Source: Thelephora terrestris
Lineage: Eukaryota; Basidiomycota; Agaricomycetes; Thelephorales; Thelephoraceae
DNA: 64,000 nucleotides
Assembly (NCBI GenBank): GCA_015956445.1
Contig: WIUZ02000001.1
Location: forward strand, 4,464,001-4,528,000
Direction of reading: 5' to 3'
Under the pieces are notes generated by a model. It ran no database searches. It saw only the letters and a list, made by a program, of their open reading frames with translations, and had not been told where the DNA came from. The position numbers and the translations under genes were made by a program. This document shows positions 29,757 through 43,240 of this stretch, in pieces; position 1 is the stretch's first letter, and each line of letters starts with the position of its first letter.

Positions 29757-32700
29757 CTATCTACGCAAGTCACAGAGACAATAAACTATAGATTCTTTCT
29801 GAGGATACAGATGACAGAAATCCAAAATCAAAACCTCTCCAGTTTCATAGCCAGCAACCAGATATTGTCCATCCCACTGTGCCACTTCTGCATACCTCCC
29901 AAACAGTTGGAAAACCACTTTTCCAGTGATTTTGTTTGTAATCCTAATGGGGTATCTGGTAAATTGCAGACAAGATTCCTCTATGGGTGTGTTGGGCAGT
30001 GGGGCTGGGGAGGAGCCTGAGATTCCAAAGTCCCAGCCTTGGATTGAAGAGTCATGGAGTTCAATCCAGATTTTTGAGCCATCCAAATAGAAGAAATCTC
30101 CATATGCCCAACCTTCCAACTCAACTTTGCCCATGGCCTCTCCTGTCCATATTGACCACACTTCAATGACAGTCTGATCACTCAGACAAAGAACCTTTGA
30201 CCCATCCCCTGATATCCTGAGGCTGTTGCACTCTGGGACCTCTACTGTTTGGAGGAGTTCAGCTTTCTCAGTGTCCCAGATGTGAATCTTCCCACTCTCA
30301 TGCCAAACCATGATTAGCTTCCCATCTGTCAGCTGGACGTCTCTCAAGTTATTACCAGCTGGGGTCTGGAAGGATGCTTTGCAGAGGCCAGTCAAGATAT
30401 CCCAGGTCTTTACTATCCCATCCTTGTCACTTGAGATAACAATCCCATTCCCTGGGTTCAGACTGATAGACATGATCCAAGCTGAAGTAGGTGGAGTGGA
30501 CTTTTGATCAGAGACAACTTGGTCTGTTTGTGGAACACCAATCTGCCAAAACCTGACTGATTCATCCCAAGATGCTGAGATCAGAGTGGAGGGAGAACAG
30601 AACACAATGTCCCAAATATCAGATCGTATGGTGAATTGCTCTACGGGGTGAGAATCTGGGCCAGTAGTATCCCAGACATAGATCATATGCCAAGTAGCGA
30701 CTGCAACAAGCCTGCTGTCAGGGGAGAAACAGCATCTTTGAATTTTTCCACCAGCCACAGAGAATTCAGCTACAGTCACTCTAGTATCAGAGTGTTGGAC
30801 TGTGACTGCATCTCCATTGCACAAAACAGATTGAACACCATCTGGGGAGAATGCGATGCAAGAACCATCATATGCTGGGCCAATTTGATGGCCATTGATG
30901 TCCCACTGCCAGATCTTGCCATCTGATACAGATATGAGGTGTTGGGGGGTTGTTGGAGAGAAGGTGACATATTTTATACTATATTCTTGCTCAATGATAC
31001 AGGTGTGTTCCCCTGTCTGATTGTTCCACAAGAAGATTGTTCCCAAACGATCCCCTGAGGCAATCATAGCAGAGTTTTTTGAGATGGAAACAGACATGAC
31101 ATAGCCTTTGTGACCATTAAATGTCTTGATGACTCCACCGGTTTGCACATCCCAGAGTTTAACAGACATGTCATCACTTCCAGAGACGAAAAAAATTCCA
31201 TCTGATGAGAAGGTGGAAGCTCTAACATAGTCGGTATGACCAGAAAAGACAGCAGTTTGGCTGCCAGTAACCGCATCCAAGAGAATGATATCCCCAGATA
31301 ACAGGCCAACTGCAACAGTGTTGTTCCAGTGCGAGATAGACTGTGGGTCACTGCCAAGAGCAACAGTTTGAGAACATGTTCCCCATCCAAGTGGAACCCC
31401 CCTGACCACCTTGACTACATTTGAGAGCTCTGCACCGTGGCACTTTTGAAGCCATGATGAGGCAGGAGAAAATGGGAGGGCATAATGGTATATCTGAGAA
31501 GGAGAGTTGTGGATGATATCAAAGTATTCCAACAGGAAGCGTTGGGTGTCATTTGTCCACTTGCACTCAATTCTTGCCTAAAGGACCATCAGTATGGCTT
31601 TCAATAGATGATTTCAATAGCACTCACCAAAGCACACCATTGCTCAACATCATTCAGGGCATAAACTCCAACACCAAGTTTTCCTGTAAGCACAAGGACT
31701 TCAATCCAATACAACAAGGTGGTTGTAGAGAATTCATCTATTGCCTCTGCTATTTCCTTGGCATGGGGGCTGCTTCCAGGGATCTCCAGAAGGTGCTTTG
31801 TCCAAAACTGGCAGGCATATTCCAGTGCATCTCCAATGTTATTGCTTTTTTGGGTGGAAAGGTTCTTCACCTCACTAAGAACAATATGGTCCTCAAGGTC
31901 ACAGATGTTTCTCTTCTTCAACCTTTCCTTCATCAACCTCAGGCATGACAGCAAAATCTCTGCATGGTGGACCTTTGGCTCGACAAAAAACCTTTCATCT
32001 CTGCACCGGCTGGCATCTGTGAGGAAGTCAGGAAATGACTTGTGAAAGGCTTGAACTGGGTCTGCTGTCTTCTCTGGTTCTGGTACAAGGAGGAGGGAAT
32101 GGAGGGAACAGAGGGTGGTACGGATTCCAGGCATTTTGAGAAGGTCTGAAAGTGCCCTCACTGAGAGAGGATTGAACACCAGCACCACTGTTCCAAGAAC
32201 AGTTTTGAACTCAGAGTGGAATTTCTGATCATCTGGGTCAATACTGTGGAAGGCTTGCTCTAGGACTTTGGTGTAGAGGGGATCAACCCCTGACTTTGAT
32301 TCATGGGTGGTGTTTTGTGGGAGGGAGGTGATGAGGGTGAGCCTTGCAGTGGGGGTGTAGCTTCGGCATGCAACAAATTTTATAACTGTGGAAGCATAGA
32401 TGAAGAGACCAGCAGCCTTCTTGCAGAGAACATCAATTTCAGATGAAGTTGGCCATGGGTCTGTGAGGTCCCAGTCACTTCGTGTCTTGGCAACCTCGGC
32501 CAACTCAGTCCTGAAATACAGATTGATATCTGCATCAACAGATGACTGTTTAACCTCATGCAGCTTGAGCACTTCTGTGATGGGGTGGAGTGACTTGAGA
32601 CGGAACCCAGAGCGGATTCGAGGTTCAGGACGGCCGGTGATGAAGAATTTGACATTTGGTATTTGGTCTGTGTAGCGGGAAAGCATGGAGAGGATGGCAG

Positions 32701-34444
32701 AGGCAGGTTCTTCATCCTTGCACTCATCAAGAGCATCAATGATGATGAGGGTTGGGGTAGGGGAAGCTTTGAATGGGCCAATGATGAGTTTCTCCATCTG
32801 GGAGCAGAGGGACTCCCGTCCAACATCTGGAATTGCTTTCAAGACCTGCAACAACTTCCCACGGAAAGAGGGATACTTGTAGGCGAGCTGGAAGGCAAGA
32901 GTTGGAAAGATTGTCTGAAGGTTACTCTGGTCCACAAAATCCCGTGAGCAGAAGAAGCTCGCCCCGAGTTTTCCGTCCGCAAAGCTTGTTTCGGCAAATG
33001 TTTGAGCAAGAGTGGACTTTCCAGTTCCGGCCAGGCCGTTCAGCCAGAAAACATGTTTATCCTGCTTGTCTGTCAACCAGCGTTGAAACTCTCCAAGTAC
33101 ATCCTGCCTCGTTCCCCTCAGGCATCCCTGCCTGTTCCCACTGCTGTAGCCAGCATTTGAAGTGTGATACATCCCGTTGAGAAGGGTAAGGTCCACGGAT
33201 TCCTATCCAACGATCAACGTGTGAGGATGAGGAGCAGGGAAGCGGGCCTTACAATAAGTTGGCAACTCTTGATGTAGAGATCTTGCTGTAACGAAGTCTG
33301 AAGCGAACGTCAGAGGTGCTGGGGAGTGCGAATATTGCCAAAAACAAACCTGATATTGGATCGTTGCATCGCGGATGTCCTCGACCAGTCCGCGAACCTT
33401 ATCGGTGTTGTCAACATTGGCGAAAAAACCTTCAACCTTTCCCTGTTCCATCAGTTGGTGTAGATCTTGATCAACCTCTTGCAATTTGCTGGGGATTCAT
33501 ACGTCAGAGTCGGCACCTGATGTCGGAGGGTATGGACTTGCCGTTCCAAGACATCTCTCCTCGATTGTTCGTCGATATCTCCCTGAGAAACGGGCGCGTA
33601 GAGCAGCTTAGCAACTTCCTGGACCCGGGGTGCCAACGACTCTATGGATTGTTTGTTTGCCTTCGTTCGCTGGTGCAACTGTAAGTGCTGTGGATCGCGA
33701 GTGCGGGAGAAGGACCATACCTCATAATTTTCCAATATAAAACAGAGACCTCCGGCGACAGACTTGAGTGGACCGAATGCATCTGCGGACTCTCTGACCG
33801 CAAGGAGGATTGTCTTGGTTACGGAATACGCGAGGGAGTTGAGCTTCCCGGTGTCCTTGTCAGCATCTACCGCAGGCGATTCTATAGGGGGATTCGGAGG
33901 TCCCGTGTGTGTGCTTTGTTTTTCGCCGGAATCAGGCTCGAATGGAGTGGAACTGGAGGGCAGATCTGGATCGCGGGGAATAGCACGATTAGAGGGATGC
34001 TGAGGGAAGCAAATGGCCGCATACCGTTAGAGTTCTGATCGTGAGAGGTCGAGGGCTCGATTGTTTGTAGAGTCGGGGCAACACTGTACAGATCTGGTGT
34101 CGGATCGGCGACACGTGGTGCGACCGTGCTTTCTTTTTCGCTGGAATCAGGCTGAGATTGAGTAAAAGTGGAGGGAAAATCTGCGTCGCGCGGAAAAGCA
34201 CGGTTAGACGGATCTGCTGGGAATTAAATGGCTTCGTACCGTTGGAATCTTGAATGCGAGCGGCCGAGGGCCCAGGAGTCGGTTGGTTCGGGTCACCGAT
34301 GCGGAGATTTGGTGCCGACCCTGCGGGGCGCGGCGCGACGGGTTCAACTTCGCTTGGCTCCCCGATGGAACCTGTCTCGTTCCTTGCCCTGCTTCGTTCT
34401 CGATGACGGTCTTTTAATTGACGGAAAAACTTTCGCACTGCCAT
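29757..34444 (-). CDS. NACHT-WD40 NLR-type protein, eight exons, 1440 aa
   Basis: Exons (minus): 34444-34240, 34180-34025, 33965-33721, 33678-33517, 33475-33350, 33285-33253, 33202-31628, 31577-29757. Every junction is GT-AG and in frame, with no stop. Residues 1-200 are disordered and end SADAFGPLKSVAGGLCFILE, the start of the usual agaricomycete N-terminal helical region (about 180-310). The NACHT domain has Walker A GLAGTGKST (365-373), ASFFCSRDF, and Walker B LIIIDALDECKDE (464-469 for IDALDE), followed by FFITGRPEPRIR. From about residue 890 to the end there are many WD40 repeats (for example SGSDDMSVKLWDVQTG). Fungal NLRs of this build act as cytosolic sensors in non-self recognition; the ligand is unknown. 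Exon 6 is a 33-nt microexon, and exons 2 and 3 begin with duplicated sequence. Confidence 0.92.
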
Positions 34445-35149
34445 GTTGTCGTGAGTTCGGTGTCGATGGTGTGCTGATAAGAGATAGATGGCCTCGTGGC
34501 CTGATTCCGTTCTGGGAAACTGCTAGACGCTGGGAAATATTCAAGTTTCTTCCGTCCAGAGGAGACTTGGCTCCGAGTCCGGATGTTATCGACACTCCTC
34601 GTCTCGTCTTTTGAATCAACGAACTCCTCAAGTCCGCCGCCGAGTTCGGACAAGCCACCAGGCCAACTTCAGGGCATTCGAAGGACTCTCCCTACGTCTG
34701 CTCCCGGAGAACGTATGTCCTGCTCAAGGGTCCTGGGTTATGCCCGGTCTATTCACTCTGTTGCTATTATCTTGATCGACTAAATACTGACTCGACGACA
34801 CATTTTGGGGAGCTTCTGCCAACCGGATGCTGGAGGTTTTTTTTGACACGCGTCTTTAGGTCAGGAGGGTTACGGGGTTCATAACCGAAGATCTGGCGAG
34901 TTTCCACTTTTCGTGCTGCCCACGGATGACGTGTTCCTTAAACCTACGCGAACTTCACAGGCAAATCGAACACACTCCCTTTGCTTTCGATCCTTTCTGT
35001 ATTCCTGAACACTGATGATCAATTTGGACGCTTGTGGTGCGCATCATTGGCGGACGCAATTTCGGCGATGCCTGTGTCATCCATTCTTGGGGTAACGTTC
35101 GAGTTTCCTTGCCTTGTCCCATCTGTACTCAATGCTGACGCCTTGCAGG
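34445..35149. other. Upstream region of the NLR gene
   Basis: Presumed promoter of the NLR gene, then sequence up to the next GTPase module. No gene recognised. Confidence 0.45.
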
Positions 35150-36760
35150 ACACTCGACTTTCACTTTCTGAGGGTCGCTGAGCGTGTCCTTCGACGCCGT
35201 CTCACGGATGCGACCCCCACTTCTCTCAGCGTTGACGGCCGTATGGCTGTCATGGACGAACGGGCGCAGAGACCGTTGAAGTGGGAAGCCCTTCAGATGT
35301 ATTCTGAAGTCGGTCATCGTGCAGTACCTACTCACACGCCATCGCGTTCCTCGAAAAGGGCAGAACGCGATACGCTAGACACTCGCTGCGGGTCCAAGAC
35401 TTTCGTAGCCATGTCCTTGTGCTTCCTTCAACATGACTTTGCGTCCTACCGCACCCTTGTAGAATGTGGGGATTCAAGAAGCGGCCATTGCGTGCACTTC
35501 AAGGTAGCCATCGCGGGTCGACGTCCCTGAAGTAACGGCGGCATTGGGGTCCCATTTTTTCTTTGTTCATCCCCCTTGATCGCGTCCCCTGGAACCTCGA
35601 CTTGCTTCGCCCCTCATTTAGACAATCTCCTGATTTGTCTGATCCGACGGGAGGCATGATGCAACGAGAAACGGGCAAGTCATTCGTGCGTACTTGTTTT
35701 TTTTCTGCATCAATGGCGAATCGCAAAGGGAGCTCATCACACGTTTGTCAGCTGGACCCTCAGGGAGATGGAAATTGGCCTCAAACTACGACATTGAGCG
35801 CGCCGCATAAACAAAAGCAGGAGAAAGCTAATCAATGCTCCCGGGTTCGATGACACCTCGCTCAGCGACGTGGACGTCCTCGATATGATCACGGCCTTCC
35901 TCGAAAGCAGGCAGGTGAGGCTCAAACTCAGCCCCTCGTGATCAAGATTGACTAAACCTTTCTCACGCACGGTGCATCGCGTCTCAACTACATGCTTCTA
36001 TTTGCAGATATGAGGGGGGCAAAAAGCGTGCTGGGGTCCTTTATTTCCACCGGATCTCCGACCTCAAGATTGCCGGAATATCGAGAAGGGAACCGTGAGA
36101 TGTTCCGGGAGCTCTGCGGCGACAATGCTCTGCATAAAGTCGTCATCGTCACCCAAATGTGGGGGCAAGTGGACGTCGAGGTCGGTAAGGAACGTGAGGC
36201 CGAGCTGAAGAGGGAGGATGACTTCGAAGCCCGTTCTCGACGATGGCGCTCGGATGGAACGTCACGAGAATACCGCTCTCTCGGCGGAAAAAAACGTCCG
36301 CCTCATCCTTCGGTGATAACCCCTTGCCGCTCCACATCCAGAAGGGGCTCGTCGATGAAGGCAAGGCCATCCCCGATACTGCCGCCGGCGAGGAGCTGAA
36401 CAAGGAGCTTAACGCCCGAATTGAGAGACACCGAGAGGAAAATGCGGGTGCTCAGAGAGGGTTTGGAGCAGGAGGGAACTGGGCGTGGAAATCCAGAGGC
36501 TGCAAATGAGGGTCAAAGGCTTATTGGACGACAGCAAGAGGATGGCACCCGACTACAAACTACAGATCAACGAGATCAAGGACACACTCCGGACGGAGCG
36601 AGCTCGAGGACACAGACAGGATAGAATTCTCAACCGTCTCTGAGACGGGGATCGCAGCGTACCTCGATGTCGTCGACTTGTGGGACTGTTTTTTATTTCA
36701 TTTCCTCTACGGTCAGCCTCGTATGTGGTGCTCGTGTGAACCATTCGGAAACTCGCACGA
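35150..36760 (+). pseudogene. P-loop GTPase with coiled-coil tail, decayed copy G2
   Basis: Same family as G1: a phrase near GFDDTSLSD (about 35850), then KLRISDLKIAGIS-like sequence, MFRELCGDNALHKVVIVTQM and WGQVDVEVGKEREAELKRED, followed by a coiled-coil tail (ELNARIERHREENAG). This copy keeps the VIVTQMWG segment best but is broken in many places upstream. Convergent with U1. Confidence 0.75.
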
Positions 36761-36959
36761 AACTGCGCACATAGTATTTTATCAAAATCCTGATTCCATG
36801 TGAAAAAGCCGACAGCACACGATAGAATGGCTGTGAGGAATCCTGCGTCTATTCAGTGACTCAAAGCGCAACAGAAATCACAGACTCAGTCGATGTAAGG
36901 CACTGAATTCTGGCGCTTACATGAAAGGCGACACAATTCACCTCGGTTTCAGTAGATTT

Positions 36960-38340
36960 TGGTTAACGGATTCCAAGTCGCCAGTCTTGACAGCGGTACG
37001 AGGCTCTCTGTTGCGTTTGGTGGCCAGACCCGCTGCTGGCTCTAGAAATGGGAACCTGAGACCCTAGCAGCTGAATGCTCCTCACGACGTAGTACAGCTC
37101 AGGATAAATCCTCCAAGGTCCGCAACCAACAGACGAACGAAGCAATCGACTTGTTTCAGATGGTATCTAATCACGAGAGATGCTATTAAACTGTAGTTGA
37201 AACAACTCCAAGTGCATAGTATCAATGCGCTCGGGTCAAAAACAGTGCGTCTACTCCGCAAAGAAAGGTTCATCAACGCAACCAAGGGTCTAAGTAAAGT
37301 TGATCAACCTTAGGTGAAGAATAGTATCTTCAAACTCAAGCGATGTCGTACGACTTAAGAGAAACTACAATGCCCACAAATCAGTAAGAACACGCTGGAT
37401 GTACGTCGATTCAATCTTGACGTTCGTCCGTATGTCACTCCTCGTTGACGAGGGTCTGAGCGTATGTCCTCTGCGGGGAAGTCGTGGAAGGGGAGGAAGC
37501 GCTGGAATCCGAATCGTTTCGAGTAATTCGAAGGAGCTTCAGGTCCCGGTCCAACTCTTAATCGAGCGTGTCGTGGGTGTAGGCGGACTCGAGATCTTTC
37601 CAGTCCTCCACGCTGAAGACGCTGAGGTCATCGGAAGTCACGGCATCCCAGCTGTGAGACGTGGTCTCGAACTCGTGATGGAAAGATGGCTCTCCGGCTT
37701 CGGATGGCAGGACGGAAGACACTCGAAGACGGATGGGAGAAGTTCATGACCACGAGCCTTGCCTGTAAAAAGAGACTCTGATAAGCACCCGACGGATGAA
37801 GAAAAGAACGCTTGATTGTCACGTACGTTGCTTAGGCTTGCGAAACTTTGTTGAGACGTCTGCGAGAGAGATCTCAAATGCCCGTGGCCGTGGATCCTTC
37901 TGATACCAATAACTCTCCACCGTCATAGACCGCGCAGCCGTCGACAACTGTGTCGACGTTGGGAGAGTCCAGTCAGTCTGGCCAGCGCTGGTGTGCGAGA
38001 CACCAGTATGGGTCAAACCGCCGTTCCCCCATGGGTTTCGATGGCGCTGAGTGGAGTGAGTAGCCAAGACCGACCAATCTTGCTGGAAGCGATGAGTGAG
38101 GTCGTTCTGAACGCGGCAGGCGGTTCTTTTGGCGGAGCGCAAGCGTGTCGCGTTGAAGCAATTCTTGATGAGGCCGTCCGCCTGGTCTTCTCCGATACGA
38201 GACTTCTGCGCGGCTTCTCCAGTGGTTCGTGACCTCACAAAACTGTTTGGGTGTCAAACGGTGCTTCTTGGAGTTTGTGGACTCCGTGTGCTTGCGGGGA
38301 GAAACGATGATCGCTGGGGAGCCACATCAACAAGTTGACG
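36960..38340 (-). pseudogene. Unidentified duplicated gene U, copy U1
   Basis: Fragments in alternating frames: NDLTHRFQQDWSVLATHST, RHRNPWGNGGLTHTGVSH, KDPRPRAFEISLADVSTKF, an intron-like break with a GTACGT donor and TTTTTACAG acceptor, then PSEAGEPSFHHEFETTS and KDLESAYTHDTLD. Repeated frame changes show decay. Similar fragments occur at 59180-60560 and 60930-62330, so the parent was an ordinary intron-bearing gene. I do not recognise the family. Confidence 0.55.
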
Positions 38341-38399
38341 CGCGAGATAGGTGAGGATGCTTTGAGAAGGGCGTGAGGGGAGGAGAGTTCGGAAGGAGA

Positions 38400-39044
38400 T
38401 CATCGTGGTCTTGGCCAGCGCCTACTACAGCCTTCACGATCGCGTATCGATTCCATTGAACATCCGACCGACTGTCGTCACTCTCTGGCTCTGGTGATTA
38501 CAAGCCGGGCTGGTCGGAATATGGACAATAGCTTGCCACGATTTTTCCTTCGTACTTTATCATGAACTCGCAGTGGGAATCCATGTACATACGCGATCTC
38601 ATGGCGTTTTCTGGCGATGAGTTTCTCACGAGCGCTTCGCTGCGAAGGCGTTGGCGGCATTCGCGAATCTAGCAGGGGCTTTCTTTTGGTGCATAAACGC
38701 AATGGGTGAAATTAGGAGATCGTTTGCTTAGCCAGGGCGATGGATGGTAATCCAAGGGAATAGTACGCGGCTCAAGTTTCAATGCGGTTCTCGATTCAAT
38801 ACTAGAAAACCGGGGCTCGTAGGAATAGAAATTTCGATTCTCTGTGACCCATCCACGGATGTTAAATAATTCGGACTACGATCGCCAGGGAACAGGACGG
38901 AGACAATGGAGGGATTGAATCAATCGAGTCCTCATAGGCCTCACAGGCCCTCACATGAACGTGGACGGTACCGCTCTCGGTTTCGGCTTGCGAATGAATC
39001 GATGACACCTGGACGTTCCTTCCACCGCTGTTCGTTCACCAGCA
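38400..39044. other. Duplicate of the oxidoreductase/ACS intergenic region
   Basis: Sequence from about 38500 to 38760 matches 25690-25940 (for example TTGGCGGCA, GTGAAATTAGGAGATCGTT), and 38900-39044 matches the region just upstream of the first ACS copy. It is a decayed promoter region carried along in the segmental duplication. Confidence 0.6.
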
Positions 39045-40745
39045 ATGGCCAATTCTCACCATAAATCTATTCCAACTCAACCTATCGTCCCTCGCGCTAT
39101 GGACCAACAAAAAGGCCACACGTCGGTCTGGATATCGGGACCATCGCGGTCACCACGGAGGACTCAGATGAAGGTACGTCCGTTATCCATCTGCCTATGC
39201 CCCACCCCACACTGAAGATTGCTACGCCTACAGATCGCTAAAGAAACTCTACTGGGATCATCCGTGCAAGACTATTCGTTCTGGTAGCTTCGAGACGGAT
39301 CTCATAGAATGGTTCCCCGAAGGCGGCCTCAACGCCTCATACACATTTATCGACCAATGGGTTCATATCTACCTCGATAAAGGTCGTATCGAACGACTTT
39401 TTGTACATCTCGCCCATCGTTCAGCGCTTCAGCTTCAGCGACCGTGTCGTCGGTCATTGCCAACAATCTCAGCGTCCTCAACCATGCAGTAACTCAATGC
39501 GACATCACTCCCCATTCGTTCCGCAACCGTACATTTCATCGCAAACGCGCACACATTTCCTTTGAGTAGACCGCGATCACGAACGAAGCCGATGGACCGG
39601 GCGAAGGCTGCGAAACACTAACACTCAGCTTCTCCCCGTAGTTTGCAGCGCACCCAACATCCGCAAGGCTATGGGCTCAAAGAAGAGCGACACCCTCTCC
39701 GTCTACACGCCCACGATCGAACACGCTGTTGCCACATTTCTAGCCTTCGCTCCGATCGGTGTCGTTCACTCCGTCGACTTCGCTGGTTTTTCCTCCGAGT
39801 CGCTTCGAGACCACATCAAGGATTGCAAGTCCCCCGTTTCGATCACTACCGATGAGGACAGACGGGTGGAAAGGCTATTGCGACCGAGACTATCGTTGAT
39901 GCCGCTCTCAAGCATGGTTTGTCCAGAGGAGGACCGGAAACACTGTTTCCTGGACCAAGGGTCGCGACAAGCGGTGGCGTGAAGAGACCATCGAGGTCCC
40001 AAGCTACTATCCGCCTGAGGTTATGTCTGCTGAAGACCCGTTGTTCATCCTTCACGTGAGTATCGGAAGCTTATCCCCCATCCATACACTGTCACTGACA
40101 GTGCTCCTCGACGTTCCTAGGCCTCTGGATCTATTGAAAGAAAGTCGTCCACACTGCTGTTGGATGCCTTCTCGGAGCCCCACTGACCGTCAAGTACGCC
40201 TCTGTTGTCCACCCCGGGAGGACAGGTTCGCATGCATGGCCGATGTCGGCTAGGTCACCGGTCACCTGTATGTTCGCTATCTTACACCACTGCGTCTTCT
40301 CGTCTCATATCCGATCAGATACATCGTCTAAGGCCCCCTTCTCAACGGTGTCACCACCACCGTCCTCGAGTCTACCACTGCCTACCCTACTCCATCCCGT
40401 TATTGGCAGGTCGTCGAGAAGCGCAGGATAACCCATTTCTATACTGCTCCCACCGCCATCCGTCTCATTCGTCGTCTCGGTGAACGCCACACCCAAGCTG
40501 ACCTCAGCACGGCTCGAGTGCTGGGTATACCACTGTCGGTGAACCCATCAACCCCGAAGCTTGGGATCGGTGTGACGAGCACGTCGTAAAGAAGCAATGT
40601 GCCATCTTCGACACACGGTGGCACGCCGAGACCGGATCGATCACGATAACGCCATTCCCTGGTGCCTTTGAAACCAAACCAGGATCTGCCACTGCACCCT
40701 CCTACGACATCGAGCCAGTCATTCTCGACCCAGTGTCCGGACAAG
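39045..40745 (+). pseudogene. facA: Acetyl-CoA synthetase, second copy, heavily decayed
   Basis: Parallel to 26408-28140: MANSHHKSIPTQPIVPRAM, then [28 protein letters not shown], and fragments of the later exons including VILDPVSG. It has many frame changes and stops, and it ends abruptly near 40745, inside the exon after VSG, where the next GTPase module begins. The CTCTAC spelling at the start of exon 2 is the same as in the first copy. Intron positions are retained. Confidence 0.85.
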
Positions 40746-40892
40746 GCCTGATCAACTTCGCATGCACCTCCGGTGTACACCGAGGAAATCTCGCGGTCCC
40801 ATGCTGTCGCTGATTTGGCGTAGATAGGCGCAGATGATGGTGTGGCAGCAGATAAAGGGACACGCGGGACCCGTGGCGTTTTTCGCACCTCA

Positions 40893-42570
40893 AGCCAACA
40901 CTAAGCGTGCAGAATGCGTCCAGGTCCCGTCTGGAAGACTTTCGTCAGAGCAAGAAACTCTCCTTCTCCTAGTTGCATCGCCCTATTTTCTCTGCACTCA
41001 ATACCCTCAAGTTCAACTTTCTGAGGGTCGCCAGGCGCATTTTTCATCGACTCACAGATCCGACCGCCACTTCTCCCAACGTTGATGGCCGTAAGCGAAT
41101 GGGTGGGGAGGCCGTCGCAGGAGGAAGATCTCCAGACACATTCTAAAGTTAGCCTTCGTGCAGTGCCCACTCACGCGCCACCGCTCTCTTCGAACAGGGC
41201 AGATCAAGATATGCTAGACAACCGCTGGGGGTCCAGGTCTTTCGTAGCCATGTCCTTGCGCGTTCTCGCACATGAAACTACGTCCTACCGCACCCCTTGT
41301 AGGACGCGGGTGCTCGTGAAGCAGCTATCCAGGGCACCCCAGAGGTAGTCCTTGCCGATCAATGTCCCCGAAGTGACCGCGGCATTGCGGTTTCACGTGT
41401 TCTGCGTTCATCTCCATCATCCACGTCTCCTGGACCCTCAACTTACTTCGCTCCTCATCGAACTCATCGAATTCCAGACGATCTGCCGATTTGTCTTATT
41501 CGACGGAGTCATGGTGCAACGGGGAAAGAGAAAGTCTTTCGTGGGTATTGTCTTCCTCCTACTTTACCTGTGGATCGCAAAGGAAGCTCATCACATGTCT
41601 TCCAGCGTGGCCTGCCAATATTCACACTATTCATCAATCTCAGGCAAACCCAACATTAGCAAAAGTTACAATCTTGCTCAAACACGACTCAAGTTGCGGA
41701 CGCTTTCGATCCAGCAGGTCGTCTTGTTGTCTTGATCGACACTCCCGGGCTCGACTATGCCTCACCCAGCAAGAAAGGTGGTGTCTATATTCCCAACATC
41801 CCCGCAAGTCGTGAGTGGAATTGAAACTCAGCCCGTCGCCGACAGAATCGGTTGAACCCTACGCAGGATGTATCAAATCGTAACCGCACCTCACCATATC
41901 CAGACGCTCTTCGTGTGTCCCGGAAGTTCTGTTGCGACAGCGCTCCTGGGGCGTCAACACGAGGGAGGCAATGCACCCCGAAGTCGGTAACGAGCGAGCG
42001 GCCAAGTTGAAGAATTTCTCCGAGGTCATTTTCGGAAAAGGTGCTTGATTAGGAAGTCACGAAAGCACCGCTCTGTCGGCGGAGACTTAACCACCTCATC
42101 CCCGGGAATCGCCCCTGATCACTGCAGATCCAGAACGAACCTTTCGATGAACGCAGGGGTATTACCGCGACTGCCACTGAACAGGTAGCTCAGCGCCAAA
42201 ATCGAGACGGGATTACACGAAGCATGCGGTAAAGGACGAGGATGAAGAGAACGTGAAGGAACTTGACGTGGGTAGGGTATCCAGGCATTGGGGATGACGA
42301 GCAAAGAGTTCTTGAGCGACAGCAAGGGGATGGCATCAAATTTCGAACGACGGGTAGACGGGCCTACGGACGCGCTCCGATTCAATGCCGCAGCCGCAAA
42401 GAAGGAGAGAGCTCGAACACGCAAAGCAAACCATCTGCGTTCCAGGATCCTCGACTCTCCGCGACGGAGTTTCCTCAAGACTTGGGCATACCTTCATTAC
42501 ATCACGTTGTAGGGCAGTTGTTTTCTCGTGGACGTTGACTTATTTAGCCTCGTGCATGATGCCCACGTAG
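40893..42570 (+). pseudogene. P-loop GTPase with coiled-coil tail, decayed copy G3
   Basis: Order as in G1: TCGTAGCCATGTCCTTG region (41236), the VVLLS / LIDTPGLDYASPSK region with the DxxG motif DTPG at 41740-41760, then a shortened tail (42000-42500). Nearly identical, inverted, to 62340-64000. Continues into a fragment of module U (42640-43251, minus sense). Confidence 0.75.
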
Positions 42571-43240
42571 AACAATTCGAACTTCGTTCAGACTGCCCCG
42601 TGAATCTGTTGATTCAGAATCGTGATTTCTTGTGAGCAGACCAACAGTAAAATAACCCCTTCAATGTCCAGAGGCCTCCTGCCGCGGTTACTCACGCTAG
42701 TGGCCAGCCCTGGAGATGAGAACTTGGGTCCAAGTAGTCGAATGCTCTCCAAGGTGTGATACGGCTCAGGGAGGGGTCATCAAGGGCAAACGAGTCACGT
42801 CGTAATTTCCGCGGACCGCAACGAATTGTTTCAAATAGTATCCAATTACAAAAAATACTGTCGAGCACCAGTCGAGGGCATAGGCAAGGTTGATTACATC
42901 AGAATACTCGAGAATGTCGTGCCAAAACTGGGTGACCGCGCAAGTCGGACCACGGCACTAAATCAGAAAGCATTGACAGGTGAGATGTCACTGTAAGCCA
43001 GAGAAACTACACCTCAATCCCGATGTTTGTCCACCCGTTGCCTCTTATTGACGAGGGCCCGAGTGAATGACTTCTGTGGGATAGTCGTGAAAGGGGAAGA
43101 AGCGCCGAAATTTGACCCACCTCTAGCTGTCCGAAGAAACCCGATCCAACTCGTAATCGACCGTATCGAGGGGGACTTGAGATCTTTCCAGGCTTCGCGC
43201 TGATGTTATCGAATCTCAGCTGAAGTTGGGCATGGTCTGT
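40893..43240 (+). repeat. Inverted duplication, left copy (pairs with 61650-64000)
   Basis: Covers GTPase copy G3 and the 3' part of a U copy. Its reverse complement is found from 64000 back to about 61650 with very few differences; one 127-codon frame differs by only about three residues. The right copy reaches the window edge, so the full length is unknown. Confidence 0.9.
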
